Virus record (IMG/VR): IMGVR_UViG_3300010396_000074
Coordinates: 1 to 37,291 of that record
Direction: 5' to 3' (one strand)
Source of the DNA: a virus
Length of the DNA stretch: 37,291 nucleotides
A program made the position numbers and the translations under genes. The notes beneath the pieces are model-generated. The model did not search any database. It was not told where the DNA came from and saw only the letters and a list, made by a program, of their open reading frames with translations. Below are positions 22,523 to 30,389 of the stretch, piece by piece (position 1 is the stretch's first letter; the number at the start of each line of letters is the position of its first letter).

Positions 22523-23773
22523 TTATGACGTCGTGACGTTGTACAGCAGTCCCTGACGGCGCGGTTCCTCGCAGTCAAGGTTCGAGTACCACTTGAGCAG
22601 CGCTTCCTTGGCGTCCTGCCCCGGCACGACGCGCATGATGCCCTGGCCGTCCTGCAGCCAGTGCGGATCCTTCGTCTGCGCCCACGCGATGCACTTCGTG
22701 TCGAAGAACGCCAGCATCTTGATCGGCGCCTTCGAGTCCTTCGAGAAGCGCAGGCCGTCGTGCTCAAGGATCGTGTGACCACCCTCGAGTTTCGTGGCGG
22801 GCACGAACCGCTGCGCGGGCGTGAGCAGCGCCTCGTAGTCGCGCGCCATCTCGGTCGAACCGATCATCAGGTTCGACTCTTCGTCGTCCGTCCGCTTGTA
22901 GATCGTGTCCCGCATCGTGCGGATCAGCGTCAGCGAGAGCGCGGCGCCCGCATTGACGACGTTCCCTTCCCACTCTGGGAAGAGCGCGCGATCGATGCCG
23001 TTGTAAATCGTCGTGCCGAGGCCCGAACCCTGGTTGAGCACCGACGTCATGAACGACGCCGTCGCCGCAAACAGCAACGCACCGCCGATCTCGTTGTTGG
23101 CCGAGGCGAGGATCGACACGGCCGCGTCATCCGCGACCGCATTCTGCAGGGCGGGCGTGAAGGTGAAGCTCGTCGTGCCGACCGACGTCACCGAGTAGCC
23201 CTGCCCCGCATTGTCCTCTGCGCCAAACTGCACGACCATCCGGCGACGGACAAGGAACGTGGTGTTGCCGGCGAGCGAGCCCCATGTGACGCCGTAGGGC
23301 GCGTCGACCGTGACGGTAGAGACGCCGGCGGCATACCCGCCACCGTTGTTGATGGCGCAGATGCAGCCAGTGCCATCACCCCAGCACTGACGGCCGGTGA
23401 AGAGCCGGAGCCCTTCCTTCGTGTCCTTGAGAATCTGGAGGGCGAACTCGACGAACGCCTTCCGCGTGCCGAACTCTTCGGACTGTCCGGTGATCTTGAA
23501 CGGCGCGTAGTTGTACTTCGCGCGCACCGTGACGTCCACGTACTCGCCCGCGCCGTAGGGCGGCATCTGGGCGTTCTCCTGCCGGGCGCCAACGCCTTCG
23601 GACGGGTTCACCTTGGCGGCGTACAGCCGCTCGCGACCCGTCGTCATCCCGACCCGCTTGAGCGTGTCGCGGAACGGCGTGGCGATGTTGATGGCGGAGA
23701 CGATCTGCCCCTGCACGTAATCCTCCTGCAGGAGCGCGTCCCACGCCGCCAAAGTCGCTACGTATCCAGCCAT
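22523..23773 (-). CDS. Major capsid protein (416 aa)
   Basis: The ATG has GGAGGACAACACG upstream, a strong ribosome binding site for a highly expressed gene. It lies directly after a scaffold-like gene and the portal. The sequence has an N-arm (MAGYVATLAAWDALLQEDYV), a region like the HK97 E-loop (EGVGARQENAQMPPYGAGEY), a spine-helix-like segment (GTRKAFVEFALQILKDTKEG) and a C-terminal A-domain ending in KCIAWAQTKDPHWLQDGQG. Order, size and fold pattern support the HK97-fold capsid. The branch of the fold is not determined. Confidence 0.8.
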   Translation of the reverse strand: MAGYVATLAAWDALLQEDYVQGQIVSAINIATPFRDTLKRVGMTTGRERLYAAKVNPSEGVGARQENAQMPPYGAGEYVDVTVRAKYNYAPFKITGQSEEFGTRKAFVEFALQILKDTKEGLRLFTGRQCWGDGTGCICAINNGGGYAAGVSTVTVDAPYGVTWGSLAGNTTFLVRRRMVVQFGAEDNAGQGYSVTSVGTTSFTFTPALQNAVADDAAVSILASANNEIGGALLFAATASFMTSVLNQGSGLGTTIYNGIDRALFPEWEGNVVNAGAALSLTLIRTMRDTIYKRTDDEESNLMIGSTEMARDYEALLTPAQRFVPATKLEGGHTILEHDGLRFSKDSKAPIKMLAFFDTKCIAWAQTKDPHWLQDGQGIMRVVPGQDAKEALLKWYSNLDCEEPRRQGLLYNVTTS

Positions 23774-23807
23774 CGTGTTGTCCTCCGTGAGTGAGTGAGA
23801 GAAACCG

Positions 23808-24902
23808 CTACATCCCGCGGGCCACGAGCGTCGCCTCGGCGTGCTGCAGGAACTCCGCGTCCGTCGACGGAGCCTTCCCTTTGCCGGGCGCCGGCGCGGA
23901 CCCCGAGCCGGGCTTCACCTTCAGCCCTGCGGTCCTCCGGTCTTTCAGTTTGTCAGTGACGTACTGCTTCGAGCCGTCGCGCTTGCCTTTCCGAGTCAAA
24001 CTCGTGGCGACTTTCGCAGTCGTCGTGATCAGCCGGTCGATGTCCTTGGGGGTGATATCGCCGTGCTGGGTGACGTGATCTGCGATCGCTTCCTCGATGT
24101 CCTCGAACTTGACGCCCGCGGCGTCAGCATTTTTCCGCGCGTATCTCTCGACCAGCGCAGGCCGCTGCTGCCACGCGGCCTCCTGCTCGACGGCGCCGGC
24201 GGCTTCCGTCGCCAGCTTCTCGCGCGTCTCCTTCACCACGATCTCATGCGCCTTCCGGTTGGTCGCGTTGCCGCCGATTTCCTCCAGCTTGGCGTTGATC
24301 GCCTCGCCTTTGGTGGGATCTTTGAGCAGTTCCTCGACCACGAAGTCGACGAGATTCTCCCGCATGAACTTGTTCTCCGCGACGAGCGCCGCCTTCTCCT
24401 GCCGGAACGTTTTCGCCTCCTGCATCGCCCGCGTGAAGGGCGCCTCCATCTGCCGGAGCCGTTGCCGAACAATCGGCCGTGCCTCCTCGGGCAGATCGTC
24501 AATCGTCAGTTTCGCACCGTGGCGCTCGAGCGCCGACGTGATGCCAGCGCCCGGTTCGTCGTCCGCATCATCATCCCCATCAGCGGCCGCACTGTCGTCG
24601 TCGCTGTCCGAGCCTGCACCGCTCTCCCCAGCGGCGTTCGCCTCGCCCTCGTCGTCCCCTTCGTCGTCGACCGCGTCATCGGCCGCGCCAGCATCCGCAT
24701 CCCCGCCACCAGCGGACTCGTCGCCCGCATCCGCACCGCTCGCCGTCTTTTCCTGCGCGTCCGCGTCCGGCTTCGCGCCGGCGCCTGCGTCATCGCCCTT
24801 GCCGGCATCTTCCACCATTTTCGCAATGAAGTCGGCCTCGGCCACGACGGCGCGGTCGTTGTCAGTCTGAGCGGGTGCGGAACCAGCGGCAGGAGCGGTC
24901 AT
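23808..24902 (-). CDS. Scaffolding protein (364 aa)
   Basis: The start is placed at the ATG giving MTAPAAGSAPAQTDND, with AGAGGA upstream. Residues about 30-120 are a highly acidic low-complexity tract (Asp, Glu, Ala, Gly). The rest is helical with coiled-coil character (EARPIVRQRLRQMEAPFTRA; AMQEAKTFRQEKAALVAENK) and a basic C-terminal part. It lies between portal and major capsid genes. These are hallmarks of phage scaffolding proteins that direct procapsid assembly through a basic C-terminus. No protease gene is seen nearby. Confidence 0.75.
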   Translation of the reverse strand: MTAPAAGSAPAQTDNDRAVVAEADFIAKMVEDAGKGDDAGAGAKPDADAQEKTASGADAGDESAGGGDADAGAADDAVDDEGDDEGEANAAGESGAGSDSDDDSAAADGDDDADDEPGAGITSALERHGAKLTIDDLPEEARPIVRQRLRQMEAPFTRAMQEAKTFRQEKAALVAENKFMRENLVDFVVEELLKDPTKGEAINAKLEEIGGNATNRKAHEIVVKETREKLATEAAGAVEQEAAWQQRPALVERYARKNADAAGVKFEDIEEAIADHVTQHGDITPKDIDRLITTTAKVATSLTRKGKRDGSKQYVTDKLKDRRTAGLKVKPGSGSAPAPGKGKAPSTDAEFLQHAEATLVARGM

Positions 24903-24930
24903 CGGAGAATCCTCTGAGGAGGGCGGTTCT

Positions 24931-27282
24931 CTACCGTGCGCCACCGGCTGCGGCGAAGTCCGCAGGCACGAGCGCAGGGGAAGTCATGGCGCGGGGCGTG
25001 CTACCGCCGGGCGCCGGAGGTGAGGCTGCGGCCGGACCAGCGCCGCCAGGGACGAGCGAAAGGTTCGGAGGGCCACCACCGGGCGCGCCAAGCGGCGATG
25101 GCTGGCCGGGCGGTTGCGCTTCGCCGGGGCCAGCGGCCGCGTTCGCCGCCTGCTCCGCGATTTCGTCCACGGCCTGCATCGTCTGCTTCATGTGCTCGAG
25201 GAAGGCGTTCTGCGCGAACGGCGTCCACCGATCGAACCGGGCGCGCTCCCGCTTCATGAACCGGAAATGCTCCTCGAGGTGCTTCGGCTGCGACTGCCAG
25301 AAGCCGAGTTGCGGGATCTGCACCTCGCCCTTCGCCGGATCGAGCACCTCGAACATGGCGTGCTCCATCTGCACTTCGACCAGATCCTCATCTTCGTCCG
25401 TCTCGAAGCCAGCGAGGCCGGTCGATCCGGTGTCGAGGAAGTGCGAGAACTTCTCATGGTCGACCGTGCCGTCCGGCTTCTGCACGAGGCCGGGGAACTT
25501 GCCGAGCACGTCGAGTTTCGTGTCCCACTGCGCCGACTTCGACCACGGGAACGAGGAGCCGACCTGCACGCGAACCGTGAGCCCGTCGACCAGCTTCGCG
25601 CGGTCAAAGGACCGGACTTCCCACTTCCCGCGCTCACCGCGAATCTGGATCTTCCGCTCTTCGCGGTAGTGCGAGCGCGCCAGAATAAGACAGCGGTTGC
25701 CGATCTCCTCGAGCGCGTCTTCCCACGCTTCGAGATCCGGCCCCATGACCGAGTCCGTCACTTCCTGCATCACGAGGAAGGCGCGCCCGGCCGAGACGCC
25801 TTCTGGCTTCTTGCCGAGCTCGACCTCCGACAGCGACATCACGAGCCGGACTTTGTCCATGATGACGTTGCGTTCGTTGTAGACTTCCGAAGGCAACGCC
25901 AGCAGCGTCGCCTGAATCGGCGGCTTCCCGAGCGCATAGCCCTTGGACGGCAGCACCTGCGCGGGGTCGGACGTGATGGTGAGCCCTTTGTCTTCAGGGT
26001 GCACGGTCCATTTCCCACCCATCGCCATCGTGACTTCGTGCTCCAGAATCTTCCCGTCGAGCGAGTTGTACGCTTCGTTGAGGGGAACGACCTGCGGGAG
26101 CGCGCCCATCGCCTGCGGCTGGCCGGGAATCGGGGTCGAAAGGATCGGCACCAGCGGCGGCCAGAACCCGTTCGGCAACGGCGCTTCGCCGTCCGGGTAG
26201 TCTTTGTCGTCCGCTGGCGGCCAGACCTTCTTCATCCCGATCGTGATCCAGTGCCGACCGTTCGGGAACTCTTCCGGATTCTCGCGCGAATAGAACTCGA
26301 TCACAAGCACGCGGTCGCCGAGTGCGGTGTCCTGCGAGGAACCGATCTGCGAGCCGAGCAACCCTTGATTGGTCAGCCAGCCGGGACCGGCCGCCGCCGA
26401 ACTCAGCAGGTCGTCGTACATCTGTCGGTCGCCGGAATCTGAACCGGATGGCGACAGGTCCGTCTCTTTCAGCTTGAAATGGCGCAGCGCCTTCTGCTTC
26501 GGCCAGAGCGTCGCGACGTACATCTCGTAGGCGTCGTCCTCGTCTTCTGCTTCCGGGTTGTAGCGGACGCAGAGCGGATCGACAAAGTCGAGCGCGATCT
26601 CGCCCTGTGGCACGAGCGCGGGGTTCGCGTCGTAGTTGATCTCGCCGTCCTCGCCAACGATCGGCTCGCCCTGGTCGTCCAGCGGGACGGGCACGTCGAT
26701 CGTCTCGCCAGCGGCCGCCATCTCAGCATCGGGATGCGGGATCTCGCGCAGTTCGGTCAGCGGGATCATTTCGCCCGCTTCGGGATCGAAGTGCACCCGC
26801 GCGTAGACTTGGCCGGTGCACAAGAACCACCCGATGCCGCGGCGGATTTTCTTCTGGAACTTGAGCTTTCGCCAGAGATAGTCGAGCAGCGAACCGGCGA
26901 GCTGCGAGGCTTCGCGCGCGTCCGAGTCGCCGGACGGCGGCACGACTTCGAGCGCTGGCTTCTGCTTTGAAAGCTTGTTCGCCAGCGTCCGGTAGACCGC
27001 GTAGACGATGTTCGTGACCGGCTGCTGGCGCCACGGTGGGACGGAGGTGTCGGTCGTGAACTGCCGTGACCCGGACATCCACTTCAGCCACTGCCGGCCG
27101 AGCAGAAACAGGATCGTCTTGACCCACGTCTGATAGAACCCGACGTAGTGGTCCGACTGTACGGTGTACCGCGCAAACGGATACTGGCCCTTCTTGTCGT
27201 CGTCGGCGTCGATCGGGGGCGGGTCCCCATACGCCATGTTGAGGATTTCGGCGCCGAGGTCCGTCTTCGCGTTCGTACTCAC
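24931..27282 (-). CDS. Portal protein, P22-type (783 aa)
   Basis: The GTG start overlaps the stop of the 62-residue gene as GTGA. The N-terminal third is typical of large podovirus portals: KTILFLLGRQWLKWMSGSRQ near 55, NIVYAVYRTLANKLSKQKPA near 90, then GDSDAREASQLAGSLLDYLW, and RRGIGWFLCTGQVYARVHFD near 147. A long middle region (wing and stem) follows, and a C-terminal Pro/Gly-rich tail that may form the barrel or be disordered. It forms the 12-fold DNA entry ring at one capsid vertex, and binds terminase and adaptor. Confidence 0.88.
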   Translation of the reverse strand: MSTNAKTDLGAEILNMAYGDPPPIDADDDKKGQYPFARYTVQSDHYVGFYQTWVKTILFLLGRQWLKWMSGSRQFTTDTSVPPWRQQPVTNIVYAVYRTLANKLSKQKPALEVVPPSGDSDAREASQLAGSLLDYLWRKLKFQKKIRRGIGWFLCTGQVYARVHFDPEAGEMIPLTELREIPHPDAEMAAAGETIDVPVPLDDQGEPIVGEDGEINYDANPALVPQGEIALDFVDPLCVRYNPEAEDEDDAYEMYVATLWPKQKALRHFKLKETDLSPSGSDSGDRQMYDDLLSSAAAGPGWLTNQGLLGSQIGSSQDTALGDRVLVIEFYSRENPEEFPNGRHWITIGMKKVWPPADDKDYPDGEAPLPNGFWPPLVPILSTPIPGQPQAMGALPQVVPLNEAYNSLDGKILEHEVTMAMGGKWTVHPEDKGLTITSDPAQVLPSKGYALGKPPIQATLLALPSEVYNERNVIMDKVRLVMSLSEVELGKKPEGVSAGRAFLVMQEVTDSVMGPDLEAWEDALEEIGNRCLILARSHYREERKIQIRGERGKWEVRSFDRAKLVDGLTVRVQVGSSFPWSKSAQWDTKLDVLGKFPGLVQKPDGTVDHEKFSHFLDTGSTGLAGFETDEDEDLVEVQMEHAMFEVLDPAKGEVQIPQLGFWQSQPKHLEEHFRFMKRERARFDRWTPFAQNAFLEHMKQTMQAVDEIAEQAANAAAGPGEAQPPGQPSPLGAPGGGPPNLSLVPGGAGPAAASPPAPGGSTPRAMTSPALVPADFAAAGGAR

Positions 27283-27467
27283 GCGGCGTGCGGAAGGTCA
27301 AGGGATTCCACGCGACCGCGGTACTCGTAGAAGACAGCGCCCGTGTCGTCCTTCGTCAGGACGTAGCGGTGCCAGCCCCGGACGATCTCCACGGGTGCGC
27401 CAAGCGGTGCCTCCTCACCGTCGCGAGGACCGCCGACAAACTCCAGAGTGACCGTGCGCTCGCGCAT
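27279..27467 (-). CDS. Small protein of the VGGPRDGE type (62 aa)
   Basis: It begins with MRERTVTLEFVGGPRDGEEA, then a hydrophobic/Tyr part (GWHRYVLTKDDTGAVFYEYR). Small proteins with the VGGPxDG start are common and widespread in phages and their hosts, with unknown role. It starts 4 bases after the tRNA 3' end and is coupled to the portal gene by GTGA, so it belongs to the structural operon. Confidence 0.65.
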   Translation of the reverse strand: MRERTVTLEFVGGPRDGEEAPLGAPVEIVRGWHRYVLTKDDTGAVFYEYRGRVESLDLPHAA

Positions 27468-27471
27468 AAAG

Positions 27472-27545
27472 TGGCGGGAGTCGGATTTGAACCGACGACC
27501 TCGCGGTTATGAGCCGCGCGCGCTGCCGGACTGCGCCATCCCGCT
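27472..27545 (-). tRNA. tRNA with CAT anticodon (Met-type)
   Basis: A full cloverleaf can be drawn over 74 bases: acceptor AGCGGGA with TCCCGC; D stem GCGC/GCGC with GG in the loop; anticodon stem CGCGG/CCGCG with loop CTCATAA; T arm GTCGG-TTCAAAT-CCGAC. Positions 1 and 72 are A and C, an unpaired end as in initiator tRNAs, but the three G-C pairs typical of initiator anticodon stems are not all present (C29:G41). CCA is not encoded in full. It may be elongator or initiator Met, or tRNA-Ile2 if its C34 is modified to lysidine. Confidence 0.88.
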
Positions 27546-27611
27546 GCGGCTATGATGCGCGCACGCGACGGGTGAGCCAATACGTACCCACAAAACGACT
27601 TGCGGTTTTGA

Positions 27612-27887
27612 CTACAATTGAGAGCGACGGGAGTGGAGAAGGCGGTATGTGAACCGATCCATCATCTTGCCGCCTCGCACCAAGTAGCCGCGTTCACAGA
27701 GCGTGCGCATCGCGTCGCCTACGGTGTGAGGATCCATGCGAAGCTTTCGCGCGACTTCCCCATGCGAGAGGATGCGAAACTCGCCCACATCAAGCACACT
27801 CACGAGATGCAGATACACGGTAAGGGTCGAACGGTGCCGCTTTAGGTCGACGTCGTTCGCGGCCTGCAGCAACGCGGGGATACTCAT
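27612..27887 (-). CDS. Winged-helix DNA-binding protein (91 aa)
   Basis: The ATG overlaps the 49-residue gene's stop as ATGA. Residues 22-85 form a winged helix: LTVYLHLVSVLDVGEFRILS, then HGEVARKLRMDPHTVGDAMR as helix-turn-helix and LCERGYLVRGGK plus FTYRLL as the wing. Such domains occur in phage replication and transcription factors. Placed between terminase and portal it may time late gene expression. The 66 bases to the tRNA contain a 6-base stem (CAAAAC/GTTTTG) and nothing else clear. Confidence 0.7.
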   Translation of the reverse strand: MSIPALLQAANDVDLKRHRSTLTVYLHLVSVLDVGEFRILSHGEVARKLRMDPHTVGDAMRTLCERGYLVRGGKMMDRFTYRLLHSRRSQL

Positions 27888-28033
27888 CGAGCGCCGAGCA
27901 TGCGTGCGAGATGCGACACCGCGAACAGTTCCCGCACGCCACGCAACGACTCTCGACGTCGCCAGAAACCGAGCGCGACGCGCGTCGACTTCGGCATGGC
28001 TCGCAACTCCCGCATCCGCCGCGTGGCTTTCAC
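27884..28033 (-). CDS. Small basic protein (49 aa)
   Basis: The GTG overlaps the upstream stop as GTGA and its own stop overlaps the winged-helix start as ATGA, which fixes both ends. The sequence is short and rich in Arg (MKATRRMRELRAMPKSTRVA, then FWRRRESLRGVRELF) with no recognised fold. It may bind nucleic acid or be a leader for the next gene. Confidence 0.5.
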   Translation of the reverse strand: MKATRRMRELRAMPKSTRVALGFWRRRESLRGVRELFAVSHLARMLGAR

Positions 28034-28368
28034 GGCAGTTCCCGAATGAACCGCTTCATCACTTCGTTGAACAAGTACCAAACGAGCCAGGTCTTGCGGC
28101 GATGACTCGCCGGCGCGAAAGCGGTCGCGCCGCGCGCTACGAACACACGACGCCACTGGGTAACGTTGATTCTCGACACGGCCCACGCTTGCCACGGCCA
28201 AACGCGCGAACCAACGCTCAGTTGCGTATTCCACGACCAGCTTCTACCGAGTGTGTGCAACCCGGTCGACCAGTCGCGCTGAACAAAAGCTCGACCGATC
28301 AATGCGCGGCCCTTAAACCCGGTGAAACAGAGCGGATCGATCGCCGAGCGCGAGTGGTAGCGTATCAC
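28030..28368 (-). CDS. Trp-rich hypothetical protein (112 aa)
   Basis: The GTG overlaps the upstream stop as GTGA. The protein contains nine Trp residues, in a repeated strand-like pattern (STGLHTLGRSWSWNTQLSVG; RVWPWQAWAVSRI; KTWLVWYLFNEVMKRF). The pattern DWxTGLxTLGxxWxxNT recalls other phage proteins of unknown role. Its unusual composition might suggest a wrong frame, but start and stop couplings on both sides support it. Confidence 0.55.
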   Translation of the reverse strand: MIRYHSRSAIDPLCFTGFKGRALIGRAFVQRDWSTGLHTLGRSWSWNTQLSVGSRVWPWQAWAVSRINVTQWRRVFVARGATAFAPASHRRKTWLVWYLFNEVMKRFIRELP

Positions 28369-28583
28369 GGTTTATCCTCACCCAGCACGTGCCGAATCCG
28401 CGCGGCGATCGACCGCAGTCGACGCGCCTTCGTCGTGAACAACTCCTGATTGATCCGAGCCTCCTCGGCGTGCTTCGGCCCTGCCATCTTCGGTCGGACC
28501 TTCACCTGCTCGAACGATCCCGCGATGGCTTCGAGGAACTCGGCGTCTTTTATGAGGAACGCCCCGCGCTCAAGATCGCTCAC
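28365..28583 (-). CDS. Small hypothetical protein (72 aa)
   Basis: The start is placed at the GTG that overlaps the upstream stop as GTGA, three codons inside the longest open frame. The protein is helical: ERGAFLIKDAEFLEAIAGSF, then a basic middle (VKVRPKMAGPKHAEEARIN) and KARRLRSIAARIRHVLGEDK at the end. No motif recognised. One of a run of very short coupled genes between terminase and portal. Confidence 0.6.
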   Translation of the reverse strand: MSDLERGAFLIKDAEFLEAIAGSFEQVKVRPKMAGPKHAEEARINQELFTTKARRLRSIAARIRHVLGEDKP

Positions 28584-28876
28584 GATGCACACTCATTCGG
28601 GCAGGTGAGCTCCATCGCTTTCCCGCAGCCGCAGCGCAACGGTTCGAGCATTCGCGTCTCGCCACACCCATCGCCGTGCGTCGGCCGCGACCCGCGACGG
28701 CGAGGCGCTGGCGTTGCGACCTTTCGGCCATCCTTCTGCGCGGCGCGCACCGCAGCTAGTCGCTCAAGTGTGCAGGTTCCTTCCAAGCAATAAATCTGCC
28801 GCGGCCCGACCGGCGCGAAACTCCGACCGCACTCCGCGCGCGCGCATACCCTCGGCTTGTACGCTTTCACGCTCAT
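28580..28876 (-). CDS. Cys-rich zinc-finger-like protein (98 aa)
   Basis: The ATG overlaps the upstream stop as ATGA. Cysteines fall in two clusters: N-terminal CARAECGRSFAP with YCLEGTC (residues 11-36), and C-terminal LRCGCGKAMELTCPNEC (residues about 80-96). This suggests two small metal-binding knuckles joined by a basic linker (PAPRRRGSRP). It probably binds zinc and nucleic acid or protein. No family match recalled. Confidence 0.6.
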   Translation of the reverse strand: MSVKAYKPRVCARAECGRSFAPVGPRQIYCLEGTCTLERLAAVRAAQKDGRKVATPAPRRRGSRPTHGDGCGETRMLEPLRCGCGKAMELTCPNECAS

Positions 28877-29553
28877 ACGACTAGCTCCGGCTTCGTGTCA
28901 ACCCGCTTGATGACCTCTCCACGCACCAGCTTCCGGCAGTCGTCCAAGACCTCGCCCTCGACGGCCTTCGACAGTTCCCCGTCCTCGATCGCCGCGGGAT
29001 CGGCGCCAAGCGCGGCCGCATACTCCCGCAACGTGTCCGTCGACGGGCAGCGCAACCGCCGCGCGAGCGGTCCCGGATTCAGCGCGTCCGGTCCGAGCGC
29101 CACGCCGCCGAGCTTCACCCACGCATCGGATTCCGGCCCCCACTCTTCGAACTCGCGAATCTTCGGTAGCGCGACCGCAACGTCATCCGGCGTCTTCGGC
29201 GGCTCGTCGCCCGTCCAGACACCGTTGTACTCGGCAGGCGTCGTGTTGAGCGCTCTCGCCCACCGGCGAAGCGCATCGAGCACGCGCACACCAGCGCGCG
29301 CAACTCGCGCGCGAACAGTACGCGCGGCGAACTCGCCACGGATGCGCGCCGCGACCTGTCGCTCCAGTTCGGCAAATGCCTTCCCGTGTTCCGCGCTCAC
29401 CTGGTCGTACACGGTTCGGCCGACTGACACGGCGGCGTCGATCGCTTCCTTCCGGGTGCACAGGTCGTTGACGGACCCGAGCACATCCGGCCCGCTCCGC
29501 TTCGAGGCTTTCTGTCGAGCGCGGTCTTCGAGGGACACGATGTCGTCAGTCAT
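28873..29553 (-). CDS. Hypothetical helical protein (226 aa)
   Basis: The start is the ATG giving MTDDIVSLEDRARQKASKRS, which overlaps the preceding gene by 8 bases. Longest of the small-gene cluster. Highly helical, with a basic stretch (ARTVRARVARAGVRVLDALR) and several acidic patches. The first residues (VSLEDRARQKASKRSGPDV) look like a flexible tail. No catalytic motif seen. Possibly an assembly or packaging accessory. Confidence 0.55.
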   Translation of the reverse strand: MTDDIVSLEDRARQKASKRSGPDVLGSVNDLCTRKEAIDAAVSVGRTVYDQVSAEHGKAFAELERQVAARIRGEFAARTVRARVARAGVRVLDALRRWARALNTTPAEYNGVWTGDEPPKTPDDVAVALPKIREFEEWGPESDAWVKLGGVALGPDALNPGPLARRLRCPSTDTLREYAAALGADPAAIEDGELSKAVEGEVLDDCRKLVRGEVIKRVDTKPELVV

Positions 29554-29761
29554 TCTGAACCTCCCGCTTGGCGCGATCCGCCGCCACGCAGGCGGCCGCA
29601 AACTCCCGCGCCGTCAGCACGACGGAGAGCCCATTCCCACCACGAAGGGCAAGCGCGCGCTCGTATATCTGACTGTCAGTTGCGTCCGCTGTAAGCGGCT
29701 CGTGGGGGTGATAATCACCGGGCAACCGCCCTACGGGGACAGCATCGTCGTCCCGTGGCAT
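29546..29761 (-). CDS. Small hypothetical protein (71 aa)
   Basis: The ATG overlaps the preceding stop as TAATG. It has a proline-rich start (MPRDDDAVPVGRLPGDYHPH) and a helical end (LTAREFAAACVAADRAKREV). No motif recognised. Its coupling to the zinc-knuckle gene and to the 226-residue gene supports expression. Confidence 0.55.
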   Translation of the reverse strand: MPRDDDAVPVGRLPGDYHPHEPLTADATDSQIYERALALRGGNGLSVVLTAREFAAACVAADRAKREVQND

Positions 29762-30012
29762 TAATCCTCCCTGCCGCGCGAATCGTCGCGCATCTTGTCG
29801 ACGTACTTCGCGTCCGCTTCTGACACGGACGGCATCGGCGCAAGGTCGCTCTTGTCCAGCGCCGGCAACGTCAGGTGACAGTCACAGGTGTAGTGGCACT
29901 TCGGCGCGAGAGCCGGCAAGCTCACGAGTCCCTGCGCTTCTCGCTCATCCTCCACATACGAGAAGATGGGAGCGCCACACCTTGGACAATTCCCAGCAAA
30001 CTGATACGTCAT
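29761..30012 (-). CDS. Zinc-knuckle protein with CPRCGAP start (83 aa)
   Basis: The ATG has GGAGGAG upstream, a strong ribosome binding site. Near the N-terminus AGNCPRCGAPIFSYVE is the first half of a zinc site; HYTCDCH at about 40-46 can supply the remaining ligands. The rest is acidic and probably flexible (DKSDLAPMPSVSEADAKYVD). This resembles short zinc ribbons in phage Com-like regulators but is not a clear match. The gene just upstream encodes a peptide that repeats this N-terminus. Confidence 0.65.
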   Translation of the reverse strand: MTYQFAGNCPRCGAPIFSYVEDEREAQGLVSLPALAPKCHYTCDCHLTLPALDKSDLAPMPSVSEADAKYVDKMRDDSRGRED

Positions 30013-30031
30013 CTGCTCCTCCGATGTTTGG

Positions 30032-30088
30032 TCATCGCGTCGGCGCCCCGCACCGCGGGCAGTTGCCCGCCTTGGTGTACTCGGTCAC
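30032..30088 (-). CDS. 18-residue zinc-knuckle micro-gene
   Basis: The GTG overlaps the upstream stop as GTGA and is preceded by AAGGGGGA, a near-ideal ribosome binding site. The peptide MTEYTKAGNCPRCGAPTR shares AGNCPRCGAP with the start of the next gene. All ten shared codons differ between the two copies by synonymous changes only, suggesting selection for the peptide and long divergence rather than a recent DNA duplication. It may bind zinc as a dimer, or act with its neighbour. Confidence 0.6.
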   Translation of the reverse strand: MTEYTKAGNCPRCGAPTR

Positions 30089-30387
30089 TTCTTCCCCCTT
30101 GCCGCGCGCGCGCGCCCGCGGGCTATTGGCCGTTTCTTTTTCTGGAGCAATCGGATCGTCCGGCGGTACGACAGCATGACGCGCCGGTCGCGCGCCCGAT
30201 CCTTTTGCGCCTGTGCCGTCGCGGCTTCGCGGAGACGATACTCCCGGTCCCGCTGCTCGCGCAACGAGGCGTTCATGGCCTCCAGCCTTTCGCAGGCATG
30301 GGCCGCGGCACGCAACATCGCGGACGGCATCCGCGCAAACTCCGTCAAGAACGCGGTCGATGCATCTACGGTTCGTTCATCACCCAT
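30085..30387 (-). CDS. Basic helical protein behind terminase (100 aa)
   Basis: The ATG (MGDERTVDASTAFLTEFARM) lies 2 bases after the large terminase stop. The protein is a nearly continuous helix, with coiled-coil-like heptads (RAAAHACERLEAMNASLREQ; DREYRLREAATAQAQKDRAR), and ends in a strongly basic tail (KKKRPIARGRARAARGKK). The tail is likely to bind nucleic acid. It may assist packaging. Confidence 0.6.
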   Translation of the reverse strand: MGDERTVDASTAFLTEFARMPSAMLRAAAHACERLEAMNASLREQRDREYRLREAATAQAQKDRARDRRVMLSYRRTIRLLQKKKRPIARGRARAARGKK

Positions 30388-30389
30388 AC

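Noticed and set aside
27546-27611. Stem CAAAAC/GTTTTG near 27590 as a terminator before the tRNA
   Set aside because: A 6-base AT-rich stem with an 8-base loop and no T-run is too weak, and the operon seems to continue through the tRNA to the portal.
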